Counted from the stretch's first letter, positions 1-9,071 are shown. The stretch is 64,000 nucleotides of DNA from Sphingomonas caeni (GCF_026013415.1 NZ_JAPDOK010000008.1:62001-126000), one strand, 5' to 3'. Program-made: numbers and translations. Notes: generated by a model not told the origin, from the letters alone.

Positions 1-163
1 CAAGTTCGTGATCGAGCAGAACAAGGCGGGGGAATATGTCGCCAAGTTCAAATTCAACTCGGAAGTGATCTTCTGGACCGAGGGCTATAGCTCGAAGGCC
101 GGCGCGCAGAACGCGATCGATTCGATCAAGAAGAACGGGCCCGGCGCCGACACCGAGGACTGA
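1..163 (+). CDS. DUF1508 (YegP-like) protein, C-terminal part
   Basis: Only the last 53 codons lie in the window; the frame is open from base 2 and stops with TGA at 161-163. The residues KFVIEQNKAGEY, then a hydrophobic strand FNSEVIFWTEGYSSKAGAQNAI and an SIKKN end, match the YegP/DUF1508 repeat (strand-strand-helix, about 48 residues). The function of this family is not established; members are small cytosolic proteins often linked to stress. The gene converges on the next one with only 3 bp between the two stop codons. Confidence 0.8.
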   Translation, partial: KFVIEQNKAGEYVAKFKFNSEVIFWTEGYSSKAGAQNAIDSIKKNGPGADTED

Positions 164-166
164 CGG

Positions 167-1165
167 TCACCCCGTCACCGCGATGCCCCGCGATATCTGG
201 CACGGTCTCGCGGCGGGAGCCTCATCGGCGCGGTCGAAGTCGGCCGCGGCCGATCCGGCCCAGGCTTCGAAAGCGGCCCGGGTCTTCGGCGCGCCGGGTT
301 CCTGAATCCAGGCGGCGGCGAAGGCGTAGCGGAAATGGCTGGGGTTGCAGAAGCTGATGCTGATGTCGGTCTCCCCGATATCGAGCGCGCCGATCGAATC
401 GGTGCGATAGAAAAGCACCATGCCGAGCTCGTCCTTGGCGAGGCTCTGCACCCCCCAGGTTCCGATAAAGGCCCAGCGTCCCGATGCGCCGCGAACGATC
501 TCGACCCCGGGATGACGGATGATCCCCGCAATCATTTCGGGGACCGAGCCCCTCACATCGGCCGTGACCTCGGTGATGCGTGAGCCCGCGGGGAGGGCAT
601 AGAGCGCGCTGAGGTCCGCCGGGCCATCCTTGCCGGCAAAGCCCAGGCTGGTGACGCGCACCGCGGCGCGTCCGGGGGCATTGACCACGGTGGCGCTGAT
701 CCGCGAGCGGCCGAGCTGGGTGACGCCCCAGCGCCGGGTCTCGGCGTTCGCGCGCATGACGCCGATCCCGCCCGCGCCGAGCGACTGGTTGACCTGCAGG
801 ATGTCCTGCCCCCAGTCCGCCATCGCGTGATAATCGTCCTTGCCCTGGCCGATATGCGGCAGCACCGGGCGGGGCAGGCGCTTGCCGTAGATGTCGGGCA
901 CGTTGCGCTCGTCGAGATAGAGGCGGTAGGCGACCTTGTCGCTTTCCCAGCCCGGCCCCTCGAACGCGATCAGCGCGTCGCGCGGGCCATGTTCGGCGGG
1001 CGGCGCGAAGCTGTCGACTTGGGTATAGGCGCCGCCGCGATAGATGCCCTCGGCGTCGCGGGTGCCGCCCTGCTGCACGTTGAGCGTCGCGAGGGCATAG
1101 GGGGCGGGGGCATCCTGTGCCGCCATCAGCAGCAACGGCAGGCCCAGCAGCAGCACAGCCTTCAT
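167..1165 (-). CDS. DUF4861 family secreted protein, pectin-locus associated
   Basis: 332 residues. The start is ATG at 1165, overlapping the stop of the upstream hydrolase by 4 bp (ATGA), and it gives a good signal peptide (MKAVLLLGLPLLLMAA then QDAPAP). A longer open frame upstream is only the shadow of the neighbouring gene. The body looks like DUF4861, a beta-rich family found next to rhamnogalacturonan and pectin hydrolases in Bacteroidetes and sphingomonads; its reaction is not known to me. Coupling to the GH105-like gene suggests the two act together on plant cell wall fragments in the periplasm. The family call comes from overall resemblance (YRLYLDERNVPDIYGK, DDYHAMADWGQDIL), not from a catalytic motif. 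Confidence 0.75.
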   Translation of the reverse strand: MKAVLLLGLPLLLMAAQDAPAPYALATLNVQQGGTRDAEGIYRGGAYTQVDSFAPPAEHGPRDALIAFEGPGWESDKVAYRLYLDERNVPDIYGKRLPRPVLPHIGQGKDDYHAMADWGQDILQVNQSLGAGGIGVMRANAETRRWGVTQLGRSRISATVVNAPGRAAVRVTSLGFAGKDGPADLSALYALPAGSRITEVTADVRGSVPEMIAGIIRHPGVEIVRGASGRWAFIGTWGVQSLAKDELGMVLFYRTDSIGALDIGETDISISFCNPSHFRYAFAAAWIQEPGAPKTRAAFEAWAGSAAADFDRADEAPAARPCQISRGIAVTG

Positions 1166-2301
1166 CGCACCGTCTCCAGATCGAGGATCGCGGCGCCGGC
1201 GAGCAGATAGGCGCCCGTGCCGTAGAATTGGGAGTCGTTCGCCGCGACCGCATCGGGCCGGTCGCTGACCTGCTGCACCCAGCCGAGCCGTCCGTCGGGC
1301 TGGATCGCGCTGTTGAGGGCGGCCCAGCCGCGGGTGACGGCGGGCAGATAGGTGCCGCGGTCGAGGATGCCTTGATGGATACCCCAGGCCATGCCGTGTA
1401 CGAAGAATGCGGTGCCGCTGGTCTCGTCGGCGGCGGTAACGGGATCGCCGAGCAGGGAGGGCGGCCAATAGCCGTTCGGCCGCTGGAGCTTGACCAGCCG
1501 CGCGGCCAAGCGGCGGAACAGGCCGACATAATAAGCGCGGCGCGGATCGTCCCTGGCGATCGAGGGAATGATCCGCGCGAGGCCCGAAAACACCCAGCCA
1601 TTGCCGCGGCTCCAGAACAATTTCTCGCCGTGCGTGCCCTTGCGGCTGAAGAAGCGGCTGTCGCGGAAATAAAGGTTCTCGCTAAGATCGAGGAGGTAGG
1701 CGGTGGTGGCGCGGAACTCGCGGTCGGCGAAATCGGCGTAGCGCGGGTCGCCGGTGGCCTTGCTCAGCTGCCACAGCGTCGGCGGCGCCATGAACAAAGC
1801 GTCGCACCAGCACCAGCGGTCGGTGCAGGCCGAATCGCCCGCGTCGGGGGTGCGGGGGATGAATTCGAGGCCGACGGTGGAAGGTGCCGCGAGCATCCGG
1901 TCGAACTGGGCGCGGGTGGGCGCCAGCACCTCGGGTGTGCCGCGCTGTGCCGCCCAGATCCAGGCCGACCCGATCAGATGATCGTCGGCATGATGGAGGC
2001 GCTCGCCCATCGTCCAGCCGAGCGCGGTGCCGGTCGCGCGGATCGCATCGATGAAGCGCGAGCTCTTGCTGCGGTCGGCGAGGCCGGTGAGCGCGACCCA
2101 GAAGGTCGCCGCCTGCCAGTCGCGGGCGTCGCGGGGGCGGGACCAGGCGGGGCCCGAGATATAGGAGGGATCGAGATGCGCGAGCTGCCAGTCGGCGAGC
2201 CTCTCCATCGAGGCGAGGACCTTATCGCGCGGCGGGAGCTGCTGGGCCTGGGCGGGCACGGCGAGCAGCATCGCGGCAAGCGCGGCGAACATCCGCAACA
2301 T
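1162..2301 (-). CDS. GH105-like unsaturated rhamnogalacturonyl hydrolase
   Basis: 379 residues with a signal peptide ending AVPAQAQ. ATG at 2301 is chosen because GAGGGG sits 6 nt upstream and the signal peptide starts there; an in-frame start at 2352 lacks both. The alpha/alpha-barrel features of GH88/GH105 are visible: MERLADWQLAHLD at the N-terminus, WERP-like WSRPRDARDWQAATFW, HHADDHLIGSAWI, WCWCDALFMAPPTLWQLSKATGDPRYAD and FWSRGNGWVFSGLARI. Family members remove the unsaturated galacturonyl residue left by pectate or rhamnogalacturonan lyases. The gene is first in a two-gene unit with the DUF4861 gene. Secretion suggests periplasmic action. Confidence 0.85.
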   Translation of the reverse strand: MLRMFAALAAMLLAVPAQAQQLPPRDKVLASMERLADWQLAHLDPSYISGPAWSRPRDARDWQAATFWVALTGLADRSKSSRFIDAIRATGTALGWTMGERLHHADDHLIGSAWIWAAQRGTPEVLAPTRAQFDRMLAAPSTVGLEFIPRTPDAGDSACTDRWCWCDALFMAPPTLWQLSKATGDPRYADFADREFRATTAYLLDLSENLYFRDSRFFSRKGTHGEKLFWSRGNGWVFSGLARIIPSIARDDPRRAYYVGLFRRLAARLVKLQRPNGYWPPSLLGDPVTAADETSGTAFFVHGMAWGIHQGILDRGTYLPAVTRGWAALNSAIQPDGRLGWVQQVSDRPDAVAANDSQFYGTGAYLLAGAAILDLETVR

Positions 2302-2384
2302 GGCATCCCCTCTTGTTTGCGTCAGGAGGCCGTGCCGGGGCGACGGTGTCAAGGGCCTCAGAGACGGGATCCGTGTTCCTCAAT

Positions 2385-2412
2385 CGTCATCCTGGCTTCC
2401 GCCGGGATGACG
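2385..2412. repeat. short hairpin copy of the CGTCATCCCGGC repeat family
   Basis: CGTCATCCTGG faces CCGCCGGGATGACG, giving a near-perfect 11-bp stem with a small loop. It lies just upstream of the GH105-like gene and downstream of rnhA. It is a single-hairpin version of the longer repeats at 3828, 12005 and 42673. Confidence 0.75.
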
Positions 2413-2428
2413 ATCGAAGAAGGGAAAT

Positions 2429-2869
2429 CTAGCGCGCCGTCGCCGCGTCGCTCGCCAGCTTGTCGGCGCGGTCATTGTCGGGGTGGCCCGAATGGCCCTT
2501 CACCCAGACCCACTGGACCTGATGCGGCCGCGCGGCCTCGAGCAGGGCGAACCACAGATCGGCATTCTTGACCGGTTTCTTGTCCGCGGTCTTCCAGCCA
2601 TTCTTCATCCAGCCATGGACCCATTTGGTGAGCCCATCCATGACGTAGCGGCTGTCGGTCGAGAGGGTGACGCGGCAGGGGCGCTTGAGGGCCTTCAGGC
2701 CCTCGATCGCGGCCTTCAGCTCCATGCGGTTGTTGGTGGTATGCGACTCGCTGCCCGATATTTCCCTCTCGGTGCCGCCCATGCGCAGCACGACACCCCA
2801 GCCGCCGCGCCCGGGATTGCCCTTGCACGCGCCGTCCGTGGCGATTTCGACATGCTGCATTTCGGTCAT
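2429..2869 (-). CDS. rnhA: ribonuclease HI
   Basis: 146 residues, close to the 155 of the E. coli enzyme. It cleaves the RNA strand of RNA-DNA hybrids in the cytoplasm. The DEDD catalytic set is complete: D12 in [12 protein letters not shown]50 in NNRMELKA, D72 in STDSRYV and D136 in NDRADKLA, with the helix-handle tryptophans and lysines ([20 protein letters not shown]) between them. ATG at 2869 overlaps the thrB stop by 4 bp (ATGA), so the two are probably translationally coupled. An upstream in-frame start inside thrB was rejected. Confidence 0.97.
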   Translation of the reverse strand: MTEMQHVEIATDGACKGNPGRGGWGVVLRMGGTEREISGSESHTTNNRMELKAAIEGLKALKRPCRVTLSTDSRYVMDGLTKWVHGWMKNGWKTADKKPVKNADLWFALLEAARPHQVQWVWVKGHSGHPDNDRADKLASDAATAR

Positions 2870-3822
2870 GCGAAAAGGCTGGCCCCATGTTCGGTGTAGA
2901 AATCGAGGCGGCGCAGATAGGCGAGCGGGTCCTTGCGCGTCACCATCGCGTCGGCGGGGGTGTTGAGCCAGTCCCATGCTCGGCTGAGCAGGAAGCGGAT
3001 CGCTGCGCCCTCGGCGAGGATGGGGAGCGCTGCACGTTCCTCGGCAGACAGGCCGAAGGCGGCGTCATAGCCCTCGATCAGCGCGCGGCCGATCGCGGCG
3101 TCATAGTCATGCCCGGTGCCGTCGAACGCCCAGGCGGTGTGCATGATCGCGAGATCGAAGGCGCGGACATCGGTGCAGGCGAAATAGAAGTCGATCAGCC
3201 CGGTCACGCGGTCGCCGAGCATCAGGACATTGTCCGGGAAGAGATCGGCATGGATCGCGCTGGTCGGCAGGTGCGCGGGCCACTGCGCGAGCACCTTGTC
3301 CAGTCCGCCCGAGACGCGGTCGAACAGGCGGGGCTCGATCCTGTCGAGGTCGCGGCCGCACCGGGCGAGCTGCGCGGCCCAGGTGGCGTGACCCATCGAG
3401 TTCGGGCGGTCGCGCGCAAAATCGGCGAGGCTGGCGTGCATGTGCCCCATCGCCTGCGCGGCGGCGCGGGCCTGGCCAGCGGTGGGGTGGGTGACCGAGA
3501 CGCCGGTGATGAACTCGATCAGGCAGGCAGGGCGGCCCCGAAGCTCGTGGATCGCGCGCCCCGCGCGGTCGCGGATCGCGGGGGGGACGGGGTCGCCATG
3601 CGCCTTGAGGTGATCGAGCAGCGCCATGAAATAGGGCAGGTCGTCCGCCGCGACGCGCTTTTCGTAGAGGGTCAGGATGAAGCGGCCCTGGGTGGTATCG
3701 ACGAGATAGTTGCTGTTCTCGACGCCCTCGGCGATGCCCTTGGCGGAGACGAGCTCGCCGACGTCGAAGCCGCTCAGGAAGCTGGACAGGGCCTCGGCGG
3801 AGACTTGCGTGTAGACGGCCAT
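2866..3822 (-). CDS. thrB: homoserine kinase (ThrB, aminoglycoside-phosphotransferase fold)
   Basis: 318 residues. This is the choline-kinase/APH-fold homoserine kinase of alphaproteobacteria, unlike the GHMP-type enzyme of E. coli. It phosphorylates homoserine ahead of threonine synthase. The start [16 protein letters not shown] and [12 protein letters not shown] are typical; the catalytic loop is [12 protein letters not shown] (HxDxxxxN) near residues 193-204 and the metal-binding DFYFA follows. The order ispH, thrB, rnhA is common in alphaproteobacteria; here ispH is separated by an 81-bp repeat. Confidence 0.95.
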   Translation of the reverse strand: MAVYTQVSAEALSSFLSGFDVGELVSAKGIAEGVENSNYLVDTTQGRFILTLYEKRVAADDLPYFMALLDHLKAHGDPVPPAIRDRAGRAIHELRGRPACLIEFITGVSVTHPTAGQARAAAQAMGHMHASLADFARDRPNSMGHATWAAQLARCGRDLDRIEPRLFDRVSGGLDKVLAQWPAHLPTSAIHADLFPDNVLMLGDRVTGLIDFYFACTDVRAFDLAIMHTAWAFDGTGHDYDAAIGRALIEGYDAAFGLSAEERAALPILAEGAAIRFLLSRAWDWLNTPADAMVTRKDPLAYLRRLDFYTEHGASLFA

Positions 3823-3827
3823 TACAT

Positions 3828-3908
3828 CGTCACCCCGGCGAAAGCCGGGGCCCCGGGCCCGGAGCGCATCGCTTGCGACTCTGGGTCCCGGCTTTCGCCG
3901 GGATGACG
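3828..3908. repeat. intergenic inverted repeat (CGTCATCCCGGCGAAAGC family, long form)
   Basis: Two opposed copies of a CGTCA(C/T)CCCGGCGAAAGCCGGG unit flank a 20-25 bp centre, so the whole 81 bp reads as one large imperfect palindrome ending CGTCA...TGACG. Each half forms its own hairpin. It sits between thrB and ispH on the same strand. The left half has C instead of T at position 6, and CCCCGG replaces GACCC. Confidence 0.85.
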
Positions 3909-3922
3909 ATCGGGGTGGTGCC

Positions 3923-4873
3923 TCATGCCGCTTCGAGGCCGCGCGGGAGCTTGAACACCACCTGTTCGGCGACGGTCTCGACCTCGCGCTCGCTTACCTC
4001 GAAATGCTCCGCGATGCGGTCGACCAGCTCGCGCACCAGCAGCTCGGGGGCCGAGGCGCCTGCGGTGATGCCGACGCTGCGCGCGCCGGCGAACCAGGCG
4101 AAATCGAGATCGTCGCCGCGCTGGACGAGATAGGCGGGGGTGCCGTTGCGCTCGGCGACTTCCACCAGGCGAAGCGAGTTCGAGCTGTTGGGCGCGCCGA
4201 TCACCAGCACCAGATCGACCAAAGGCGCGATCGCCTTGACCGCGCTCTGGCGGTTCGAGGTGGCGTAGCAGATATCGTCGGGGCCGGGCGCGAGGATCGC
4301 CGGGAAGCGGCGCTTGAGCACGCCCAGCACCGCGGCGGTATCGTCGACCGACAGCGTCGTCTGGGTGAGGAAGGCGAGGTTGGCGGGATCGGCGGGGGCG
4401 ACGGCCTCGGCATCCTCGACCGTCTCGACCAGGGTCATCGCCCCCTCGGGCACCTGGCCGAAGGTGCCGATCACCTCGGGATGGCCGGCATGGCCGATGA
4501 AGAGGATGTGCTTGCCGCTCGCCACCAGCCGCTCGGCCTGGCGATGGACCTTGGAGACCAGCGGGCAGGTGGCATCGAGATAGTCGAGTCCGCGCTCGGC
4601 GGCCTTGGCGGGGATCGCCTTGGGCACGCCGTGCGCCGAGAAGACTACCGGCGCGCCGTCGGGCACCTGATCGAGCTCGTCGACGAAGATCGCGCCCTTG
4701 GCCTTGAGACTGTCCACGACGAACTTGTTGTGGACGATCTCGTGCCGGACATAGACCGGCGCGCCATATTTGCCGATCGCCAGCTCGACGATGCGGATCG
4801 CGCGGTCGACGCCGGCGCAGAAGCCCCGCGGGGCGGCGATGAGGAGGTCCAAGGGCGGCCTTATTCCGGACAT
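3923..4873 (-). CDS. ispH: 4-hydroxy-3-methylbut-2-enyl diphosphate reductase
   Basis: 316 residues, the usual bacterial length. This is the last enzyme of the MEP isoprenoid pathway, reducing HMBPP to IPP and DMAPP with a [4Fe-4S] cluster. The three cluster cysteines are visible in [12 protein letters not shown] (about residue 19), [12 protein letters not shown] (about 103) and [11 protein letters not shown] (about 202); conserved histidines appear in YVRHEIVHN and HAGHPEVIG, and [13 protein letters not shown] is present. The start codon ATG at 4873 faces the divergent lipoprotein gene. Confidence 0.97.
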   Translation of the reverse strand: MSGIRPPLDLLIAAPRGFCAGVDRAIRIVELAIGKYGAPVYVRHEIVHNKFVVDSLKAKGAIFVDELDQVPDGAPVVFSAHGVPKAIPAKAAERGLDYLDATCPLVSKVHRQAERLVASGKHILFIGHAGHPEVIGTFGQVPEGAMTLVETVEDAEAVAPADPANLAFLTQTTLSVDDTAAVLGVLKRRFPAILAPGPDDICYATSNRQSAVKAIAPLVDLVLVIGAPNSSNSLRLVEVAERNGTPAYLVQRGDDLDFAWFAGARSVGITAGASAPELLVRELVDRIAEHFEVSEREVETVAEQVVFKLPRGLEAA

Positions 4874-4894
4874 GGCGCGTCCCTACGCGATTGC

Positions 4895-4923
4895 TTGCAC
4901 CGGCGGAAGGCGCTTCCTATGGT
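4895..4923 (+). promoter_or_regulatory. sigma-70-type promoter for the lipoprotein gene
   Basis: TTGCAC (4895-4900) and TATGGT (4918-4923) are separated by exactly 17 bp, a good housekeeping promoter. It lies about 70 bp upstream of the lipoprotein start, in the divergent region shared with ispH. Confidence 0.5.
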
Positions 4924-4993
4924 GCCGCCGCGTTTCGGACCGGGCGTGAATCCGCGCCGGGCCCGCTGTTTTTGTTGAAAGGTCTTGCCGCTC

Positions 4994-5650
4994 GTGACCG
5001 TCGCCAAGTTCGCTGTTCCCGCCGCCATGCTCCCGGCCTTCCTGCTCGTAGCCGGCTGCGCCCAGACCGGAGAGATCGACACGCGCGGCGGCGTCGGCAT
5101 CACTTCGCTGCGTTCGCCCTGCCCGCGCGTCGGCGTGCCCGCCGGGACCGGCGACGTGACCCTGTTCAACCCGCCCGCCAGCCGCGAGGCCCAGGCGATC
5201 GACGTCAACGCCGTGATGACCAATGTCGTCTCGACCTGCGACGATTCGGGCGAGCAGGTGGTGACCAATGTGACCTTCGACGTCTTCGCCCGCCGTGCCA
5301 GCGCCGATGGCGCGCGCGACGTGACGCTCCCCTATTTCATCACCGTGGTGCGCGGCGGATCGTCGGTGATCGCCAAGCGCGTCGGCCAGGTGACGCTCCA
5401 CTTCGACGCCGGCCAGCTGCGCGCGAGCGCCAAGGGCAGCGCGAACGCCACCGTGTCGCGCTCGGCCGCGACGCTCCCCGCCGAGGTCCGCGAGCGTCTG
5501 AGCCGCCGCCGCCGCGCGGGCGACCAGGACGCCGCGATGGACCCGCTCGCCGATCCGGCGATCCGCCAGTCGGTGGTCGCCGCGACCTTCGAGGCGCTGG
5601 TGGGCTTCCAGCTGACCGACGACCAGCTGAAGTATAACGTCACCCGCTAA
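4994..5650 (+). CDS. hypothetical lipoprotein
   Basis: 218 residues from GTG at 4994. This start is preferred to TTG at 4985 because the purine-rich GAAAGG ends 11 nt before it and only 2 nt before the TTG. The N-terminus MTVAKFAVPAAMLPAFLLVAGC carries a lipobox (LVAGC), so the mature protein should be membrane-anchored in the envelope. The mature part is rich in beta-strand-like alternation (VTNVTFDVFARRAS, YFITVVRGG) and has two further cysteines (SPCPRVG, STCDDSG). I do not recognise the family. It converges on the acyltransferase gene with a 4-bp stop overlap. Confidence 0.8.
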   Translation: MTVAKFAVPAAMLPAFLLVAGCAQTGEIDTRGGVGITSLRSPCPRVGVPAGTGDVTLFNPPASREAQAIDVNAVMTNVVSTCDDSGEQVVTNVTFDVFARRASADGARDVTLPYFITVVRGGSSVIAKRVGQVTLHFDAGQLRASAKGSANATVSRSAATLPAEVRERLSRRRRAGDQDAAMDPLADPAIRQSVVAATFEALVGFQLTDDQLKYNVTR

Positions 5651-6711
5651 GCGGCCGATTCGGCGCCGAGGTTGGGGCCGCTGCGGCGAGGCCGCAGCTT
5701 CATCAGCCGTTTCTCGACAATCTCGTGGAGCAGGATTCCCGCGATCAGGCTGGCGGCGATCAGCAGCAGCGCGCTGACCGGCCGCGGCAGCGCCGCCGCG
5801 AGCCCGCTCGCCACCAGCAGTTTGGCGCCGACCGACAGGGCAAGCACGTGCACGAGATAAAGCGCATAAGAAGCGTCGCCGAGATAGGCGAGCCAGCGCG
5901 GCACCCGGATACGTCCTTGCGCTTCGGCGGTGACGAGCCCGACGATCGCCGCCCCCGCGCCCAGCCCCATCGCGTTCCGGGTGAGGCCCCGCGCCAGCGG
6001 GGTGAATTCGTCCGCCCAGGCGGAGACCGCGAACAACGCGACGCCCAGCGCCACCCATAGCAACGGTCGCGCGATCCCCCGCCGCGCCACCAGCGCCGCG
6101 CCGCCGCCGATCAGGAACAGCAGGATCCAGGGATTGGTGAAGAAGGATAGCGGGAAAAAGGGTTCGGGCAGGAACATCCGCGCCACGGCCGCGGCCGCCC
6201 AGAGCAGGATCAGTGGTTTGAACAGCCGGGGAAAGGCGAGCAGGCCGGCGAAGACCAGGTAGAAGAACATCTCGAACTGGAGCGTCCAGGCGACGCCCAG
6301 AATCGGCATTTCCGGGGTGGGGAGCAGCAGGATACTGGCGACGATGTAGAAGGGATCGGTCTCGATCCCCTTTCCGGTGCCGGGGATGAGGAAATAGACC
6401 GGCAGGATCGCCAGCAGCGCGGCCCAATAGGTCGGATAGATGCGCAGCGCGCGCTTGTAGAGGAAGCGGCCGGCGGCGGCGCGCTCGCCGAGGCGGCCGG
6501 CATAGAGCCAGGTCATCAGGAAGCCGCTGAGAACGAAAAAGAATTCGACGCCGACATGACCCGTCCTGAAGGGGACGAACAGCTCGCCGGGGAAATATTT
6601 GGCCTTGTCGAAGATCGATCCGTTCAGGTGGAACAGCACCACCGCGAAGGCCGCGGCGGCGCGGCCCGCCTGCAACGTATCCAGACGCTCATGCTTCGCT
6701 GCGTCCGACAC
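5647..6711 (-). CDS. acyltransferase 3 family membrane protein
   Basis: 354 residues from GTG at 6711, chosen because AAGGGAG lies 6 nt upstream and the conserved N-terminus (ERLDTLQAGRAAAAFAVVLFHL) begins there. About ten hydrophobic segments are visible. The family signature of O-acyltransferases is present: the histidine in VVLFHLNG, then GHVGVEFFFVLSGFLMTW. Members acetylate or acylate surface sugars and polysaccharides at the inner membrane. No glycan genes are adjacent, so the acceptor is unknown. Confidence 0.88.
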   Translation of the reverse strand: MSDAAKHERLDTLQAGRAAAAFAVVLFHLNGSIFDKAKYFPGELFVPFRTGHVGVEFFFVLSGFLMTWLYAGRLGERAAAGRFLYKRALRIYPTYWAALLAILPVYFLIPGTGKGIETDPFYIVASILLLPTPEMPILGVAWTLQFEMFFYLVFAGLLAFPRLFKPLILLWAAAAVARMFLPEPFFPLSFFTNPWILLFLIGGGAALVARRGIARPLLWVALGVALFAVSAWADEFTPLARGLTRNAMGLGAGAAIVGLVTAEAQGRIRVPRWLAYLGDASYALYLVHVLALSVGAKLLVASGLAAALPRPVSALLLIAASLIAGILLHEIVEKRLMKLRPRRSGPNLGAESAA

Positions 6712-6780
6712 GCGACACTCCCTTTTCCGGCGCGCAGGATAGGCGTTGTGCGCTGCGGCGGGCAACCCCGTCAAAAGCGA

Positions 6781-6809
6781 TTGACTCGCGTCCGGACGCG
6801 GGCGAGTAG
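6781..6809 (+). promoter_or_regulatory. candidate promoter of the gcv operon
   Basis: TTGACT at 6781-6786 is a good -35 element; 17 bp later GAGTAG is a poor -10. The position, about 40 bp before the riboswitch, fits a promoter whose transcript would carry the whole aptamer pair. Confidence 0.35.
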
Positions 6810-6845
6810 CTGGAACGTCTGCGGCGGTTCGCCAATGCGGACGCG

Positions 6846-7084
6846 CGCGGGAGAGTGTGGGGCTTCTCTCCAATCGTAGCCGGCTTGCCGGCGGTTCGAT
6901 TGGAGCAAGAGGATGTCCCACCGCCGAAGGAGCAACCGCCCCGGAATCTCTCAGGCATCAGGGACCGCGCGCGTCAGGACACTCTGGAAAGCGTCGCTCG
7001 GAAGAGTGGCCACCGAAGGGGTAATCCGCAGTCGCTCAGGCTATGGCGGAGAAAGCTCTCAGGTTCCCGTGACAGAGGGGGCGA
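6846..7084 (+). promoter_or_regulatory. tandem glycine riboswitch upstream of gcvT
   Basis: Two glycine aptamers lie in series. The first runs from CGCGGGAGAG through CCACCGCCGAAGGAGCAA and AATCTCTCAGGCA to GGACACTCTGGA (about 6846-6988). The second runs from CGGAAGAG through CCACCGAAGGGGTAA and AGCTCTCAGGTTCC to GACAGAGGGG (about 6998-7084). These are the conserved glycine-aptamer cores, and the two are joined by a short linker as in the classical cooperative form. The first aptamer carries an extended variable stem (CTCCAATCG pairing with CGATTGGAG). Tandem glycine riboswitches normally turn gcv expression on when glycine is high. The expression platform would fall in 7085-7148. Confidence 0.95.
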
Positions 7085-7148
7085 TGGACTTGGATGCGCT
7101 TCGGCGCGTTGGAGCGCCGTCGATTCCCCTCGAAGCCGGAGTGCCGCG

Positions 7149-8300
7149 ATGAGCCAGGATATCCAGGACGAAGCGCTCGAAACCGAGCTGCTCAACCTCC
7201 CGCTCGACCAATGGCATCGCGACCGCGGCGGCCGGATGGTGCCCTTTGCCGGCTATGAAATGCCCGTCCAATATGAGGGCATCATGGCCGAGCATCTCTG
7301 GACGCGCGCGCATGCCGGGCTGTTCGACGTTTCGCACATGGGCCAGCTCGTCTTCTCGGGCGCCAATGGTGACAAGGGGGGGCTGGACGCCGCGCTCGAA
7401 GCGCTGATGCCCGTCGATCTTGCCGCCGCGAAGATCGGCAACCCGGTCTATTCGCTGCTGATGGCCGAGAATGGCGGCATCCTCGACGATCTGATGCTGA
7501 CCAAGCGCGCCGACGGATCGATCTACATGGTCGTCAACGGCGCGTGCAAATGGGACGATATCGGGCATTTCCGCGAGCATCTGCCCGACGAGATCGAGAT
7601 CAACTATCTGGAGGACTGGGCGCTGCTGGCGCTGCAGGGACCCGAGGCGGTGACCGCGCTGGAGCGGCTGGTCCCCGGGGTCGCGGCGCTCGGCTTCATG
7701 CAGGGTGCGGCGTTCGCATGGCAGGGCCATGAGCTGTGGATCAGCCGGTCGGGCTATACCGGCGAGGACGGGTTCGAGATTTCGGTGCCGGCCGAGGCCG
7801 TGGCGGCGCTGGCCGATGCGCTGACCGCGTTCGACGAGGTCAAGCCGATCGGCCTTGGCGCGCGCGATTCGCTGCGGCTCGAGGCGGACCTGCCGCTCTA
7901 TGGCCACGACCTCGATACCGAGACGACGCCGGTCGCCGCCGCGCTCGGCTTCGCGATCAAAAAGCGCCGCCGCGAGGAAGGCGGTTTCCCGGGGCACGAA
8001 CGCATCATGATCGAGCGCGAGCAGGGCTCGATCGTCAGGCGCGTCGGGCTGATCGTCGAGGGCCGCCAGCCGGTGCGCGAGGGCGCAATCGTGGTCGATG
8101 CCGAGGGCAGCGAGGTCGGCAAGGTGACGAGCGGCGGCTTCGCGCCGACGCTCGGGGTGCCGATCGCCATGGCCTATGTGCCGCTCGCGCTCGCCGAGCC
8201 GGGCACCAGGATCACGCTTGCCCAGCGCGGCAAGATCCACACCGCGGAGGTCGTGAAAATGCCCTTCGTCCCCCATCGCTATGTCAGAAAGGGAGGCTGA
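7149..8300 (+). CDS. gcvT: glycine cleavage system aminomethyltransferase (T protein)
   Basis: 383 residues. With the H protein it releases ammonia and passes the methylene group to tetrahydrofolate. Typical segments: HRDRGGRMVPFAGYEMPVQYEG at the N-terminus, LFDVSHMGQ, the central YTGEDGFEIS, GLGARDSLRLEADLPLYGHD and a C-terminal barrel (KVTSGGFAPTLG). ATG at 7149 is chosen; the frame is open upstream through the riboswitch but that part is RNA structure. First gene of the gcv operon; gcvH follows after 3 bp. Confidence 0.97.
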   Translation: MSQDIQDEALETELLNLPLDQWHRDRGGRMVPFAGYEMPVQYEGIMAEHLWTRAHAGLFDVSHMGQLVFSGANGDKGGLDAALEALMPVDLAAAKIGNPVYSLLMAENGGILDDLMLTKRADGSIYMVVNGACKWDDIGHFREHLPDEIEINYLEDWALLALQGPEAVTALERLVPGVAALGFMQGAAFAWQGHELWISRSGYTGEDGFEISVPAEAVAALADALTAFDEVKPIGLGARDSLRLEADLPLYGHDLDTETTPVAAALGFAIKKRRREEGGFPGHERIMIEREQGSIVRRVGLIVEGRQPVREGAIVVDAEGSEVGKVTSGGFAPTLGVPIAMAYVPLALAEPGTRITLAQRGKIHTAEVVKMPFVPHRYVRKGG

Positions 8301-8303
8301 CCA

Positions 8304-8675
8304 ATGAGCCGCTACTACACCGAAGATCATGAATGGGTGGAGGTCGATGGCGATATCGGCACCGTCGGCATCAGCGATTATGCGCAGGGCCAGCTGGGCG
8401 ACATCGTGTTCGTCGAGACCCCCGACGAAGGCAAGGACGTGAGCAAGGGCGACGAGGCCGCGGTGGTCGAGAGCGTCAAGGCCGCGTCGGACGTCTATTC
8501 GCCGGTCTCGGGCACGGTGATCGAGGGCAATGCGGCGCTCGCCGACACGCCCGAGCTGGTCAACGAGGACCCCGAGGGCGATGGCTGGTTCTTCAAGCTG
8601 ACGCTGAGCGATCCGTCCGAGCTGGAAAGCCTGATGGATGAAGCAGCCTATGCGGCGTTCGTCGCCAAGCTGTGA
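8304..8675 (+). CDS. gcvH: glycine cleavage system H protein
   Basis: 123 residues, the standard size. It carries the lipoyl-bound aminomethyl intermediate between the P, T and L proteins. The lipoylation lysine is in [15 protein letters not shown] (about residue 59), preceded by the family start [13 protein letters not shown] and [17 protein letters not shown]. Its stop overlaps the GTG start of the next lipoprotein gene by 4 bp. Confidence 0.98.
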   Translation: MSRYYTEDHEWVEVDGDIGTVGISDYAQGQLGDIVFVETPDEGKDVSKGDEAAVVESVKAASDVYSPVSGTVIEGNAALADTPELVNEDPEGDGWFFKLTLSDPSELESLMDEAAYAAFVAKL

Positions 8676-9061
8676 GGGCCGCGTTCGCCCCGATCCTGAT
8701 GCTCGCGGCCTGCACGCCGGCCGCGCCGCCGCTCTACACGGTCGAGCAGATCGTGCGGCATTGCGAGGCGGTGAAGGGCAAGACGGTGCGGGCGGCGGGC
8801 TATCTCGCCACCTGCGCCGGCTATGACTGCAGCCTCTATGCCGATACTTCGACCGGTACGGCTTCGAGGATCGGCATTGGCGGCGGCGCGGCGTTCGACC
8901 GCAAGGCGGCGGCGTTCCAGAAAAGCTATGTGATCATCACCGGCCGTGTGGTCGACGAGAAGCATTGCACCGGCGCCGCCCTCGACCGCGCCGCCGGGAT
9001 CGAACCCACCGATATCCGCGCCTGGACTCCGTCCGAAGGCAAGCTCGCAAAGACCCAATGA
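8672..9061 (+). CDS. small lipoprotein inside the gcv operon
   Basis: 129 residues from GTG at 8672 (GTGA overlap with the gcvH stop). [20 protein letters not shown] has a lipobox (LAAC) after a short hydrophobic stretch. The mature part, [37 protein letters not shown], has four cysteines and looks like a small oxidised beta-domain. I do not recognise a named family. It has nothing obvious to do with glycine cleavage, yet it is embedded between gcvH and gcvPA with coupled translation, so it should respond to the riboswitch. Confidence 0.8.
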   Translation: MRAAFAPILMLAACTPAAPPLYTVEQIVRHCEAVKGKTVRAAGYLATCAGYDCSLYADTSTGTASRIGIGGGAAFDRKAAAFQKSYVIITGRVVDEKHCTGAALDRAAGIEPTDIRAWTPSEGKLAKTQ

Positions 9062-9071
9062 GAAGGCCCTG

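Noticed and set aside
167..1468. Longer N-terminus for the DUF4861 protein
   Set aside because: The extra 101 residues are arginine-rich reading of the GH105-like gene in another frame; the signal peptide begins at 1165.
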